DNA of 64,000 nucleotides from Dyella choica (GTDB lineage Bacteria; Pseudomonadota; Gammaproteobacteria; Xanthomonadales; Rhodanobacteraceae). The translations under genes and the position numbers were made by a program. The notes under the pieces are model-generated. The model saw only the letters and a list, made by a program, of their open reading frames with translations. It was not told where the DNA came from and did not search any database. Where the stretch lies: assembly GCF_003977665.1 (NCBI RefSeq), contig NZ_RYYV01000014.1:1-64000 (forward strand), given 5' to 3'. Shown piece after piece: positions 9,394 to 20,100 of this stretch. Positions within the stretch are counted from its first letter, which is position 1, and every line of letters begins with the position of its first letter.

Positions 9394-9915
9394 GCAGTGT
9401 TCCCATTCAAAGATCGATGGCTGCGACCGGCGCGAGCACGCACGCTGTCGTTGAACAAAAAAGGAAGCACGGCCGATTCGCCGCGCTTCATCACCGCAGG
9501 ATCAATGGAGGTTTATGGCGGGTGTGGCAGGCGTTCGCCTGCCTGACGGAGGCAGGCTGCGCTACGCAAACGTTTACACCAAGCATGAAAGAAGCCCCCT
9601 TGAACATCCATGGCATCGCATGACGAAAGGAACAAGTCCTGTCCGTGAACGGAATGCCGCCCCTGCACTCGCTCCACTACCGCGCGAGCATTCCGTGAAG
9701 AACGCTTGCGGATCGGGGGAGTAGGTGTGCCCCTTATGGGCTAGCCTGAAGCATAGGCGGCAATTAGATCGAATGAAATAAGAGGAATCTCATTCTTCGT
9801 CAAGATTACGTGATGGCGACCTGCACAAATGTGATGGCAGTGTGTACGGAACATGCGCTGTCTGCGGGGGGATCGAGCAAGCTGGCTTCCCCCCCTTCTC
9901 GCATGACGCCAATCG
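9394..9915. other. Intergenic region with perfect hairpin
   Basis: No gene can be supported in these 520 bases. An 8-bp perfect inverted repeat, GGCAGGCG-TT-CGCCTGCC, lies at 9526-9543 and is followed by a further GGCAGGC at 9551. It sits about 130 bases upstream of the AraC-type start. It has no T-run and may be a leader structure or another extragenic repeat. A run of G residues (about 9865) faces a run of C residues (about 9890) just past the end of the RcsB-like gene and may act as a weak end-of-transcript hairpin. Confidence 0.35.
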
Positions 9916-10578
9916 CTACCCCACCAAGCCGTGCGTCCGCGAATATTCGAACAGTTGCCCATCGCTGCTCAGCCCCAGTTTCTCCATGGCACTGCGCTTC
10001 TGCCGGCTTACGGTCTTCACGCTGCGATGCGTGAGGGTGGCGATTTCGGTAATGCTGCGCCCCTGTGCAAACATGCGGATGACTTCCACTTCGCGCTTGG
10101 AAAGCTGCGGGCCTGCTTTGGCGCCATCGACCTGTGCGCGTGCCGTGTACTCGCCGGCCAGCTGCTCGCCGAGATGCTTGCTGACGTAAGTGCGCCCGTT
10201 GCGCACGGTGCGCAGGGCAAGCAGCAACTCATGCACGACGTGCGTCTTCTCCACCACCGCGTCCGCGCCTTCCTGGTACATGCTGCGCAAGATCGCCGAG
10301 TTGCGCAGCGTCGTCAGCACCACGATCGGTAGCCTGGGGTGACGCCTGCGCATTTCGTGCAACAGCGCGACTCCGTCGAGGGCGACGGCGCCCTGCTGCT
10401 CGTCGGGCATCAGAAAATCGAGAATGACCACGTCACACGCCGTGTGCGCCAGTACTTCCAGCAGCTCGGCGCCGCCGTCCGCCTGCCCGACCACCTCGTA
10501 ATCTTCGCCGCTGTGATCCAGGATAGTGCGCAAACCAATGCGCACCACTTCGTGGTCATCCGCTATTACAACCCGCAC
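9916..10578 (-). CDS. RcsB-like NarL/FixJ-family response regulator
   Basis: The product has 220 residues. The receiver domain spans 1-125 with the acidic pair D7-D8, the likely phospho-acceptor D54 (VVILDFLMPDE) and the switch region VVLTTL. The C-terminal LuxR-type HTH (about 152-212) reads LSKREVEVIRMFAQG, then SVKTVSRQKRSAMEKLG. That wording is close to RcsB, the enterobacterial regulator of capsule and surface structures, rather than to typical NarL. No RcsC/RcsD-type kinase or phosphotransfer gene is in the window, so its input must come from elsewhere. It could control the adhesins or the exopolysaccharide locus here; that is inference from family and position. Confidence 0.88.
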   Translation of the reverse strand: MRVVIADDHEVVRIGLRTILDHSGEDYEVVGQADGGAELLEVLAHTACDVVILDFLMPDEQQGAVALDGVALLHEMRRRHPRLPIVVLTTLRNSAILRSMYQEGADAVVEKTHVVHELLLALRTVRNGRTYVSKHLGEQLAGEYTARAQVDGAKAGPQLSKREVEVIRMFAQGRSITEIATLTHRSVKTVSRQKRSAMEKLGLSSDGQLFEYSRTHGLVG

Positions 10579-11115
10579 GCGTCACCCGCTTCCCGGCTTC
10601 ATGCATCCCGCACAAAGCGCGCTTTTCTTGATCTACACGTCACAAGCCATGCTTCATGCATGGATGCCTCCACCCACTTTTGTGTCTGCCGGGGTATGGC
10701 GATACCTGCCATTTTGTATGGTGAAATTCGAAAACTGGCTGTATGCAGACAATCGCCATCGCAGGGCGCACTGTGTTCAGCGCCACGCAAGGGTATGCAC
10801 AGGGAGGTTGGTTCAGTTTAGCGGCGATACTACCGGCCAGAAACCGTCGTGAGTAAGCCAATCGACAATCACAGGGGGTCAATGCCATAAAGCGCGAACC
10901 TCATCACAGTTCAAGAGCGCGCCCTTTTGCTTGATTTCACGCCGTCACGTGGCCGTCGGCAGCGTCGTCATTCATCACGCGGCGTCGGCATTTGCGCTAC
11001 ATGCTCCAACATATGAGCTACGCATGCATTTTTGTGATGGTGGATACGCAATCCTAGGCGCAAGCGAACTAGCTTATGCAAGCAATGATGCGTTCGGTGT
11101 GTTCAGGGGATGGCC
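10579..11115. other. Intergenic region between divergent genes
   Basis: About 530 bases between the RcsB-like gene and a rightward gene. It should hold both promoters, but no clear -35/-10 pair could be fixed. At 10689-10712 there is a variant of the family-B hairpin (GGGTATGGCGATACC). The stretch CATGCTTCATGCATGGATGCC near 10648 is self-complementary and looks repeat-derived. Confidence 0.35.
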
Positions 11116-11637
11116 ATGTACACCTGCATGCGTGTTACCGCCTTGCTTCTGCTCGCCCTGCCCGCCCTGGCCGGTGCGCAGACAATGCGGGATGTTTCGC
11201 GTATCTCCGGCTCCATCTACTCCACCGTCATCTCACCCGCGCCACTATCGCGCCCGCCGCCGGTAGCCATTGCACAGCCCCTGCTGGAACCGCAAGACGT
11301 CCATGCGGTGTGCCTTGCCTCGCAGCAGTATGCCGATCGATGTCCGGCGCATGCGAACATGGCCTTTTGCGATGTGGATAGCATCGGCTTGCGCAACTGT
11401 TTGTCGCACTACGCGGGTTCGCTGGTGAAGCAGCCGGAGGGGGCGAAGCGAACCCTGAGTTTCGTAGTGCGGGACGCGCGCGGTGCATTGAGTACGGTAA
11501 CGGTGCTGGCGACGACGGACCAGAGTGATGAAGAAATAGCCAGGGCGGCGTCGATGGAGAGGCCAGGGACCAGGATCGTGGGGATGCGAGTGTCCGAAGC
11601 CGATTCGCTTGAGGCTGCGGCATTACGCCTGCCGTGA
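11116..11637 (+). CDS. Small secreted protein of unknown function
   Basis: The product has 173 residues. A signal peptide (MRVTALLLLALPALAGAQ, near the N-terminus) predicts export. The mature part has four cysteines in the middle (VCLASQ, RCPAHA, FCDVD, NCLSH) that could form two disulfides. A C-terminal segment carries TLSFVVRDARGALSTVTVL. No known family is recognised. Three in-frame ATGs exist (11110, 11116, 11128). I chose 11116 because AGGGGA ends 5 bases before it; the 11110 ATG overlaps that site. It is convergent with the next gene, 28 bases away. Confidence 0.65.
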   Translation: MYTCMRVTALLLLALPALAGAQTMRDVSRISGSIYSTVISPAPLSRPPPVAIAQPLLEPQDVHAVCLASQQYADRCPAHANMAFCDVDSIGLRNCLSHYAGSLVKQPEGAKRTLSFVVRDARGALSTVTVLATTDQSDEEIARAASMERPGTRIVGMRVSEADSLEAAALRLP

Positions 11638-11665
11638 ATGAATGGAGGCCAGGGTGCATCCCTGG

Positions 11666-12175
11666 CTACGGCTGATCCAGCAAATGCCCATGCTGCAAGC
11701 CGAACCGCCGCACCAACTTTTCAGAAGGCGGCGCAGCCATCGGCGTATGGTTGGCACGCCCCAGGTACGTCACCACAATCTGGCCCTTTTCGACCACGAC
11801 GCTTTTCGGCACGATGCGATCGCCGATCAGCGCGGCCGGATAGCTGTGACCGTTCCGCGGCACGGCCGCCACATAGATATAGGTACCGCTGCCGCCCGGA
11901 TCGTCGCTGAGCAAGCTCACCACCACCGGCTCACTGTCGAAGTTGCCGCAAGCCTGGGCGCCGGGGATCAGCCTGGTTTCGTGCATCGTTTGCGAGCCAG
12001 GCGCAGCCGGCTGCGAACGCACGCCGTTGACCAGCGTGATGGCATCGCCTTCAATCGTGTAGGTAGCGTTGGCGGGATCAGCAAGCTTGGCGGTATTGCA
12101 ATCAAGGCTGGCTTGCGCATGCGCGGCGAAGGCCGGCACGAACAGGCTGATGATCCAAAAGATGGTTGATTTCAT
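11666..12175 (-). CDS. Conserved exported protein of unknown function
   Basis: The product has 169 residues with a clear signal peptide (hydrophobic residues 4-16, cleavage after AHA). The mature part reads like a widespread but unnamed secreted family: an ANATYTIEGDAITLVNG start, a central DDPGGSGTYIYVAAV motif, then ALIGDRI and GQIVVTYLG, with a PMAAPPSE motif near the end. Two cysteines may form a disulfide. Function is unknown. I chose the ATG at 12175, with GGGAG 8 bases upstream, over the GTG at 12184, which would overlap that site. Confidence 0.7.
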   Translation of the reverse strand: MKSTIFWIISLFVPAFAAHAQASLDCNTAKLADPANATYTIEGDAITLVNGVRSQPAAPGSQTMHETRLIPGAQACGNFDSEPVVVSLLSDDPGGSGTYIYVAAVPRNGHSYPAALIGDRIVPKSVVVEKGQIVVTYLGRANHTPMAAPPSEKLVRRFGLQHGHLLDQP

Positions 12176-12224
12176 GGCTTTCACTCCCTTTGTTGACAGG
12201 AGTGTGTCATGAATGAAAGCGATC

Positions 12225-12352
12225 TACTCCCTCCCCTGCTTGCAGGGGAGGGTCGGGGTGGGGTTGTACGAGCTTGCAGACGTGCTTGAGCTCACCGCGA
12301 GCTTGCTTCACCCCACCCCAGCCCTCCCCTACTACACGTAGGGGAGGGAGCA
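12225..12352. repeat. Complete family-A palindromic repeat (BIME-like)
   Basis: The element is a roughly 125-bp imperfect palindrome. The left hairpin at 12229-12252 is CCCTCCCCTG-CTTG-CAGGGGAGGG. The right hairpin at 12322-12348 is CCCTCCCCTAC-TACAC-GTAGGGGAGGG. Between them, GGGGTGGGGTTGTACGAGC faces GCTTGCTTCACCCCACCCC as inner inverted arms. Partial copies occur at 82-150, 713-812, 40294-40313 and weakly near 45130-45200. All are extragenic, as expected for REP/BIME elements mobilised by REP-associated transposases. Confidence 0.85.
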
Positions 12353-12418
12353 GATACTGGCCAGCTCAGACATAGCGCCAATCAGACGCTTGCACAGGAG
12401 TGAGCTCACCCTGCGGTA

Positions 12419-14173
12419 TCAATAGAACCCTTTCTGCACCTGCAGCCAGAATCGCGTCGCCGTACCCACATGCGGGCCAGCCAGTGCCGGCCGGTTGCCG
12501 ATCGCCTTGGCTACGCTGGTGCCGATCACCCAATCGTGCGGGGCGGTCCAATGCAGGCCGACGCCGGCACTGCTCAAGCGCCCGCTGTTGGTGCCGGGAA
12601 TGAAGGGCTGCTTGTAGACCTGCACGCGTCCGCTATCGACGAAGGCGGAGGCCTGCCACGGACCTGGCAATGCGCCGAGGGTGAAATCGTGGCGGTATTC
12701 GACCGTCGCCAGATTGCCTTGCGCGCCGGATAGCACCCCCACGTCATAGCCGCGTACGCTGCTGGGACCGCCAAGGTAGAACTGTTCGGAGGTATCCAGG
12801 TTCTTGTTCGCATGCTGGCCGGAGTAACCGAAATACAGCGCGTTGGTGGTGTTCAACTGCTGCAGGCGCGATACGGAGTAATTCCATTTCACATAGCTTC
12901 CCGCGGTGCGTGCACCGAAATAGTCGGCAAACAAGGTCTGGAAGTTGTCCAGGTACAGACGGCCGCGCGTGGCGCTGACGTTGAAGTTGGTGATACCGGT
13001 GCGATCGCGCTGGTCGCCTGCCACGGTCAGCACCCAGCTGTTGGCGTGCCGATGCGTTTCGATGCCGGCGACGTCGATGTCGTCGTACAGGCGCTTGTGA
13101 TCGAATTCAAGCTGCGCGTACAGGTTGCCGGCGGTGTTGCGGATGATCGGCTGCGAGAGATTCACGCTCTGCGTGGTGGCCGTGCCATGGGCGTGCAGAT
13201 CGGCAAGGCCATTGCCCAACTTGTACCGGAGCCCCGAAACGGCCATGCCGACCGTGGTGCCCTGCCCGGTCAGCAGATAGCGATACCCGACATGGCCATA
13301 GCTCATGCCGGTGCCGGAGCTGACGCCGCTGAAATCCAGCACGTCGCCCTGGTGGAACAAGCCGTTGACGTCGAACGTGCCGGAAAAACGCACGCGGTCG
13401 GTATAGACATTCCCGTAGTCGTCCATACCCAGCGTGCCGGTGTAGCGCGGCGCGTCGGTCACGCTGACGAGCAGATCCGAACTGCCTTCCGTCTCGCCCG
13501 GGCGCAACACGGAATTGACGATGGCGCCGGGTACGTCCGACAGCAGCAGCAGGCTGCGCTCCAGGCCGTATTCGCGCACGGGCTGACCGGACTGCAACGG
13601 CGACAACGTAGCGCTGAGCGGATAGTTGCCGACCTTGCTCTGGTTTTGCAGCTCCACCTTGCCGTAGCGCGCCTCCACCACAGCCAGGCGCACCACACCA
13701 TCTTGCAGAGTCTGCGCCGGCACGTAGGCCATGGCTAGCGGATAACCATGATCGTGGTAGTAATCACTGATCTTCGCGGCAAGATCGTCCAGATCATTGA
13801 GGCTCAGTTCGTGCCCTTCGCCGGCAGCGACTAGTGGTTGCAGGGCATCGGTCTTGATCAGGTTGTTGCCGGTGATTTGGATCAAACGCACGTGGAACCT
13901 GGTGTTGTCCTGCGCATGCTGCTGCTTCTGTTTCTGGATATTGAGATCCAGATTCGACGAGGGCGGCTGCTGGGAGGGCTGTTGCAGCTGCTGCAGCAAC
14001 TGGCCGCTGTTGGTTTGCGGCGCCGTGATGTGCGTCTGCGCGCGTGCCGGTGGCGCAAACAGCGCAACGGCAAGCGAAAGGCCTAACAAGGTAAGGCGTG
14101 GTGTAACCGAATGCGGCAGGTTGTTCATGAGTTCACCGGGGAAGTGGGACCGCTTGGAGTGGTTTTTCATCAT
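12419..14173 (-). CDS. TpsB two-partner secretion transporter (ShlB/FhaC/HecB family)
   Basis: The product has 584 residues. A signal peptide ends near ARAQ (about 46). A glutamine-rich linker follows, then a POTRA_2 domain at about 92-172 (RFHVRLIQITGNN, LDDLAAKISDYYHDHGYP, GVVRLAVVEARYG). The rest is the 16-strand ShlB-type barrel, including the L6 motif VRGYDVG and ending QVQKGFY with a terminal aromatic residue. It is an outer-membrane Omp85-superfamily pore that recognises the TPS domain of its partner and threads it to the surface. Its ATG overlaps the TpsA stop (ATGA), indicating translational coupling with the exoprotein gene. An internal ATG at 14128 just before the signal peptide is an alternative start. 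Confidence 0.93.
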   Translation of the reverse strand: MMKNHSKRSHFPGELMNNLPHSVTPRLTLLGLSLAVALFAPPARAQTHITAPQTNSGQLLQQLQQPSQQPPSSNLDLNIQKQKQQHAQDNTRFHVRLIQITGNNLIKTDALQPLVAAGEGHELSLNDLDDLAAKISDYYHDHGYPLAMAYVPAQTLQDGVVRLAVVEARYGKVELQNQSKVGNYPLSATLSPLQSGQPVREYGLERSLLLLSDVPGAIVNSVLRPGETEGSSDLLVSVTDAPRYTGTLGMDDYGNVYTDRVRFSGTFDVNGLFHQGDVLDFSGVSSGTGMSYGHVGYRYLLTGQGTTVGMAVSGLRYKLGNGLADLHAHGTATTQSVNLSQPIIRNTAGNLYAQLEFDHKRLYDDIDVAGIETHRHANSWVLTVAGDQRDRTGITNFNVSATRGRLYLDNFQTLFADYFGARTAGSYVKWNYSVSRLQQLNTTNALYFGYSGQHANKNLDTSEQFYLGGPSSVRGYDVGVLSGAQGNLATVEYRHDFTLGALPGPWQASAFVDSGRVQVYKQPFIPGTNSGRLSSAGVGLHWTAPHDWVIGTSVAKAIGNRPALAGPHVGTATRFWLQVQKGFY

Positions 14174-17100
14174 GGCGAGGCATCCGAGGGCAAGCGCACG
14201 CCGCCATTCTGGAATTGCAGCGAAAGGCCGGTACGGAAGTCCGAACGCTGACGGTTGCGTTCCAACGGGCGATGCTTCAGCTTCTGGTTGCCGGTGAACA
14301 CGCCCGTTGCATTGGCATCGCTGGAGCCGTATGGCGTGGCGATGGCAACCGGCTGCAGGCCCCCTTGCAGCTGGGCGATCCAGCTGCCCTGCACGCCGGT
14401 GCCATCAAAACCTGCGCTGGTGATATTGGCCGTGGCGGTAGTGACCGGATCGGTGATCAGATAATTCGCCGCATCCGCACCGCTTGCCGCAATGCCGCTG
14501 ACAGTGACAGTCTTGCCGTTGCCCACGTACGGATCGGCGAAGCTGGCCGAGTTGTCCGCAATGCTCACCTGATCACCTGACAACACGCCGTTGGTGCTGA
14601 GCGAAACCACGTCGCCGACCTTGCCGTTGTACACGCGATTGGTTCCGGTGGCCGTAACCGTGATCGGCAGTGGTGTGACATTTGCGACCAGGCCGGCCGG
14701 CTGCACCAGGATGTAATTGCCGGCATCGCCGCCGCCAAGGGTCATCGCGGTGGCGATGGCCTTGCCGTTGCCGACGTTCTTGTCGCCGAACAGGCCGGTG
14801 CTGTCGTTACCAAGCACTACGTTGTCGTTACCGAACACACCGCTCAAGCTGGAACCGCTCAGCGCATCGACGCGAGTACCGTCATAGACGCGGTTGGTGG
14901 TGGTCGTGCCGATCACCGTCAACGTAGCCGGCGTGATGGTCACCCAGTCGATGCCGCCGGCCAGGGTGTAGTTGCCGGCCAGACCCGTGCCATTGCCCAG
15001 CACCAGCGAACCGGTATTGGCGAACCCACGCTGCGAACCCACGTTCTTGCTGGTGAGCACACCCGAACCGCTGAGATTCACCGTCTCGCCGTTCACGCCG
15101 GCAAGCACGCCGTTGTTGCCGAACAAGCTGGCAATCGCACCGGTAGTGCCGTCATACACACGCGTGCCGGAAAGGCTGAGCACATACGGATTGATGGCCG
15201 CACTGCTGCTGGCGGTGGAGTTGAAGCTGTAATCGCCCGCATCGGCACCGCTTGCGGTAATGCCGGTGACGGCGATCGCAACATGGCTGCCCGCGTTGGG
15301 TGAACTGAAGTTGGCGGCACTGTCGCTGAAAGTCACGCTATCACCGGCCAGCACACTGGTGCTGCCCAACGTGACGCCAGCGGTGGTGTTGCCGTCATAG
15401 GTCTTGTTCTGACCTGTGGCTCCGACCGAGATGGCCAGCGGCGTGACAGTGACCCTGTCGGTCCCGCCTACCAGCGTGTAATTGCTGGCCAGGCCGCTGC
15501 CATTGCTCAACACCAGGCTACCGAGGCTGGCGAAGGACTGCGTGCCGGCGTGTTTGCTCGCAAGCACGCCCGAGCCACCGAGGTTCACGGTCTCGCTGCC
15601 GACGCCGGTCGAAAGCACACCGTTGCCGCCGAACAAGCCGGCATTCGCATCCGTCATGCCGTCGTACACGCGCGTGCCGATGAGGTTGAGCACGTAGGGC
15701 GCGATGTTGGCGCTGATACCGACGGGCTGGGTAAGCGTGTAGTTGCCCGCATCCGTGCCGCTGATGCTCATGCCGGTGCCGACAGCGATGTTGTTGCCTG
15801 CATTCGGCGAGGCAAATGTACCGGTGGCGTCATTACCCAAGGACACATTGTCACTACCCAGTACACCCTGCAGCTGCGAACCGCTCAGTAGCGCGGTGGT
15901 GTTGCCGTCGTAGGTCTTGTTGGCCGCTGCGGTGCCCGTCACAGTGAGCGTGGCCTTGGTGATCGCCAGCGTATCCGCACCACCGGCCAGCGTGTAATTG
16001 CTGGCCAGCGCCGAACCGTTGCCGGTCAGCGACAGGTTATTGAGGTTGAACTGCGACGCCCCCGTATAGGTGCCCACATTCTTGCTGGACACGATGCCCG
16101 AACCGCTCAGCGTCAGCGTGTCGCCGTTGATACCACTGAGCACGCCGCCGCCAAACAAGCTGGCATTGGCATCGGTGTTGGCGTCGTACACGCGTGTGCC
16201 AGTGAGATTGAGCACATACGGCGTGATATTGGCGGCGATGCCGGCGGGCTGGGTAAGCGTGTAGTTGCCGGCATCCGTGCCGCTGATGCTCATACCGGTT
16301 CCGACGGCAATGTTGTTGCCCGCATTCGGTGAGGCAAACGTACCGGTGCTGTCATTGCCCAAAGTGACATTGTCGCTGCCCAGCACGCCCTGCAGCTGCG
16401 AACCGCTCAGTTGCGCGGTGGTGTTGCCGTCATAGGTCTTGGTGGCCGCTGCGGTGCCCGTCACCGTGAGCGTGGCCTTGGTGATCGCCAGCGTATCCGT
16501 ACCACCGGCCAGCGTGTAATTGCTCGCCAGCGCCGAACCGTTGCCGGTCAGCGACAGATTGTTGAGGTTGAACTGCGACGCCCCCGTATAGGTGCCCACA
16601 TTCTTACTGGACACGATGCCCGAACCGCTCAGCGTCAGCGTGTCGCCGTTGATGCCACTGAGCACGCCGCCGCCAAACAAGCTGGCATTGGCATCGGTAT
16701 TGGCGTCGTACACGCGTGTGCCGCTGAGGTTGAGTACGTACGGCGTGATGTTGGCTGTGATGGCGGCGGGCTGGGTAAGCGTGTAGTTGCCCGCATCCGT
16801 GCCGCTGATGCTCATGCCGGTGCCGACGGCGATGTTGTTGCCCGCATTCGGCGAGGCAAATGTACCGGTGGCGTCATTCCCTAGGGTGACATTGTCGCTG
16901 CCCAGCACACCCTGCAGCTGCGAACCGCTCAATTGTGCGGTGGTGTTGCCGTCGTAGGTCTTGTTGGCCGCCGCGGTTCCCGTCACGGTGAGCGTGGCCT
17001 TGGTGATCGCCAGCGTATCCGTACCACCGACCAGCGTGTAATTGCTGGCCAGCGCCGAACCGTTACCGGTCAGCGACAGGTTATTGAGGTTGAACTGCGA

Positions 17101-20100
17101 CGCCCCCGTATAGGTGCCCACGTTCTTGCTGGACACGATGCCCGAACCGCTCAGCGTCAGCGTGTCGCCGTTGATACCACTGAGCACGCCACCGCCAAAC
17201 AAGCTGGCATTGGCATCGGTGTTGGCGTCGTACACGCGCGTGCCAGTGAGATTGAGCACATACGGCGTGATGTTGGCGGTGATGCCGGCGGGCTGGGTGA
17301 GCGTGTAGTTGCCCGCATCCGTACCGCCGATGCTCATGCTGGTGCCGACCGCGACCCCGTTGCCCACGTTCTTGCCGGCGAACGTGCCCGTGGAGTCGTT
17401 GCCCAGAGTGACGTTGTCGCTGCCCAGTACACCATTCAATACGGAACCGCTCAGCGCTGCAGCGGTAGTGCCGTCGTAAGTCTTGTTGGCGGCGATCGTG
17501 CCGGTGACGTTCAGAGCGGCTTTCGTGATCGTCAGGTGGTCGGTGCCGCCGGCCAGCGTGTAATTGCTGGCCAGGCCCGTGCCATTGCTCAAACTGAATG
17601 TACCCAGACCGAAGTTCGCACCGGTGTAGGTACCCACGTTTTTGCTCGACACCGCACCCACGCCGCCGAGGTTGACGGTTTCGGTGCCGACACCGGTGGA
17701 AATCACCCCGCCGCTGCCGAACAGACTGGCATTGGCATTGCTGGTGGTGTCATACACGCGCGTGCCGGTGAGGTTGAGGATGACGGGCGTGACGTTCGCC
17801 GTGGTGGTAGCCGTGGTGTTGCTGAGGGTGTAATTGTTGGCGCTGGCACCGCTCAGGCTGATGCCGCTCACCGTCACCGTCTTGCCGTTGGCGACATTCG
17901 GGTCGGCAAAGGTGGCCGAAGTGTCGTTGATGGTGACCTGGTCGCCGGCAAGGGTGCCGGCCAGGGTCACCGCATCGTTTACCGAACCGTTGTAGACGCG
18001 GTTGGTGCCGGTGGCCGTCACGGTGATGGCCAGCGGGGTGATGTTGGCGGTGATACCGGCGGGCTGGGTAAGGGTGTAGTTGCCGGCATCCGTACCGCTG
18101 ACGGTCATGCCGGTGCTGACCGCGATCCCGTTGCCCACGTTCTTGGTGGCGAAGGTGCCGGCGGTGTCATTGCCCAGCGTGACGTTGTCGCTACCGAGTA
18201 CGCCATTCAATACGGAACCACTCAACGCAGCGGCGGTAGTGCCGTCGTAAATCTTGTTGGCGGCGACCGTACCGGTGACATTCAGCGCGGCTTTCGTAAT
18301 CGTCAGCTGATCGGTGCCGCCGGCTAGTGTGTAGTTGCTGGCCAGGCCGGAGCCATTGCTCAAACTGAGCGTGCCGAGACCGAAATTCGCCCCGGTGTAG
18401 ATGCCCACGTTCTTGCTCGACACCACGCCCACGCCACCAAGATTGACGGTTTCCGAGCCGATCCCGGTGGAAATCACCCCGCTGCCGCCGAACAGGCTGG
18501 CATTGGCATCGGTGTTGGCGTCATACACGCGTGTGCCACTGAGGTTGAGAATGCGCGGCGTGATGTTGGCCGTGGTGGTGGTCGAGGTGTTGTTGAGCGT
18601 GTAGTTGCTGGCGCTGGTACCACTCAGACTGATGCCGCTCACCGTGACCGTCTTGCCATTGGCGACGTTGGCATCGGCGAAAGTGGCGGATGTATCGTGG
18701 ATCGTGACCTGGTCGCCGGCCAATGTGCCGGCCAGCGTCACCGCATCGTTCACGGTGCCGTCGTACTGGCGGTTCGCGCCGGTGGCGGTAACCGTGATGG
18801 CCAGCGGCGTGATGTTGGCCGTGATGCCTACAGGTTGCTGGACGATGTAGTTGCCGGCGTCCGTACCGCTGACGGTCATGCTGGTGCCGACTGCGATGCC
18901 GTTGCCTACATTTTTGGTGGCGAAGGTGCCGGTGGTGTCGTTACCCAGCGTCACGCTATCACCGGAAAACACCCCGTTCAGGGTGGAACCGCTGATGGTT
19001 GCCGCCGTGCTGTTGTCGTACACCTTGTTCGCCGCCACCGTGCCGGTCACGGTGAGGGTGGCCGGGGTGATGAGCAGCGTATCGGTGCCGCCGACCAGGG
19101 TGTAATTGCTGGCCAGGGCCGTACCCGTGCCGGTCAGCGCCAAGCTGTTGAGATTGAATTGCGACGTCCCCGTGTAGGTGCCCACGTTCTTGCTGGACAC
19201 GACGCCCGAGCCGCTCAGCGTGAGCTGGTCGCCGTTGAGGCCGGTCAGTACGCCGCTGCTTCCGAACAACGTGGCGCCGCCGCTGGTAGTGGCATCGTAG
19301 ACACGGGTGCCGGTGAGGTTCAGCACGTACGGCGTGATGACACCGTTGTTACCAGTCGCGCTCGAAGGCAGGATGTAGTTGGAGAGCAGTGTGCCGCTGT
19401 TGGCCACGAAATCCGAAACCACCAGCGTGGACTGCACGCCCAGACCGGTGCCTGCATTGGGCGTGGCGTAGTTGGCGGTGGCCGACTGCGGGATCGATGC
19501 ACCCTGCCCGCTCACGAAGCCGCTCAAGGTGTAGTCGGACGCCGTAAGCGTGGCCGAATTGGTGCCGTCATACACCTTGGTCGGGCTGCCGGTGATCGTC
19601 GCGGTGAGCGGACGGGGCGTGATGTTGGCAGTGAAGCCGCCGGGTTGCGTCACTGTGTAGTTGCCGGCCTGCGCACCGCTGAGCGTGAAGCCGCCTATGC
19701 TGACGGCGAGGTTGTTGCCGACGTTAGCCGTGCTGAACGTGCCGCCCGCTCCGGACGAGACGAGGGTTACAGTGTCGCCGCCATATACGCCAACCAGCGC
19801 GGCGCTACCGGTGTTGAGCGTGTCGCTGGTGGTGCCGTCGTAAACCTTGTTGGTGGCGGCGACGCCGTTGATGGTGAGCGCCTTGGGCGTGATGCTCGCG
19901 GTCAGGCCGCTGATCGGCTGCAGCAAATAGTTGGCCGCGGCGCTGCCGGAGATGGAAAAGCCGCTGGCAGTAACCCCGATGCCGTTGCCCACGTTCGATT
20001 GCGAGAACGTACCCGAAGTGGAAGTGGCGAGCGCGACATTGCCTACGTCCGAAGCAACTAGACCGGCCAGTCCCGCCGCAGACACGTTGAGCGTGTCGCT

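Noticed and set aside
8581-9546. 321-residue plus-strand frame opposite the AraC-type gene
   Set aside because: The minus strand encodes a complete AraC protein with both HTH motifs; the plus frame has no recognisable feature.
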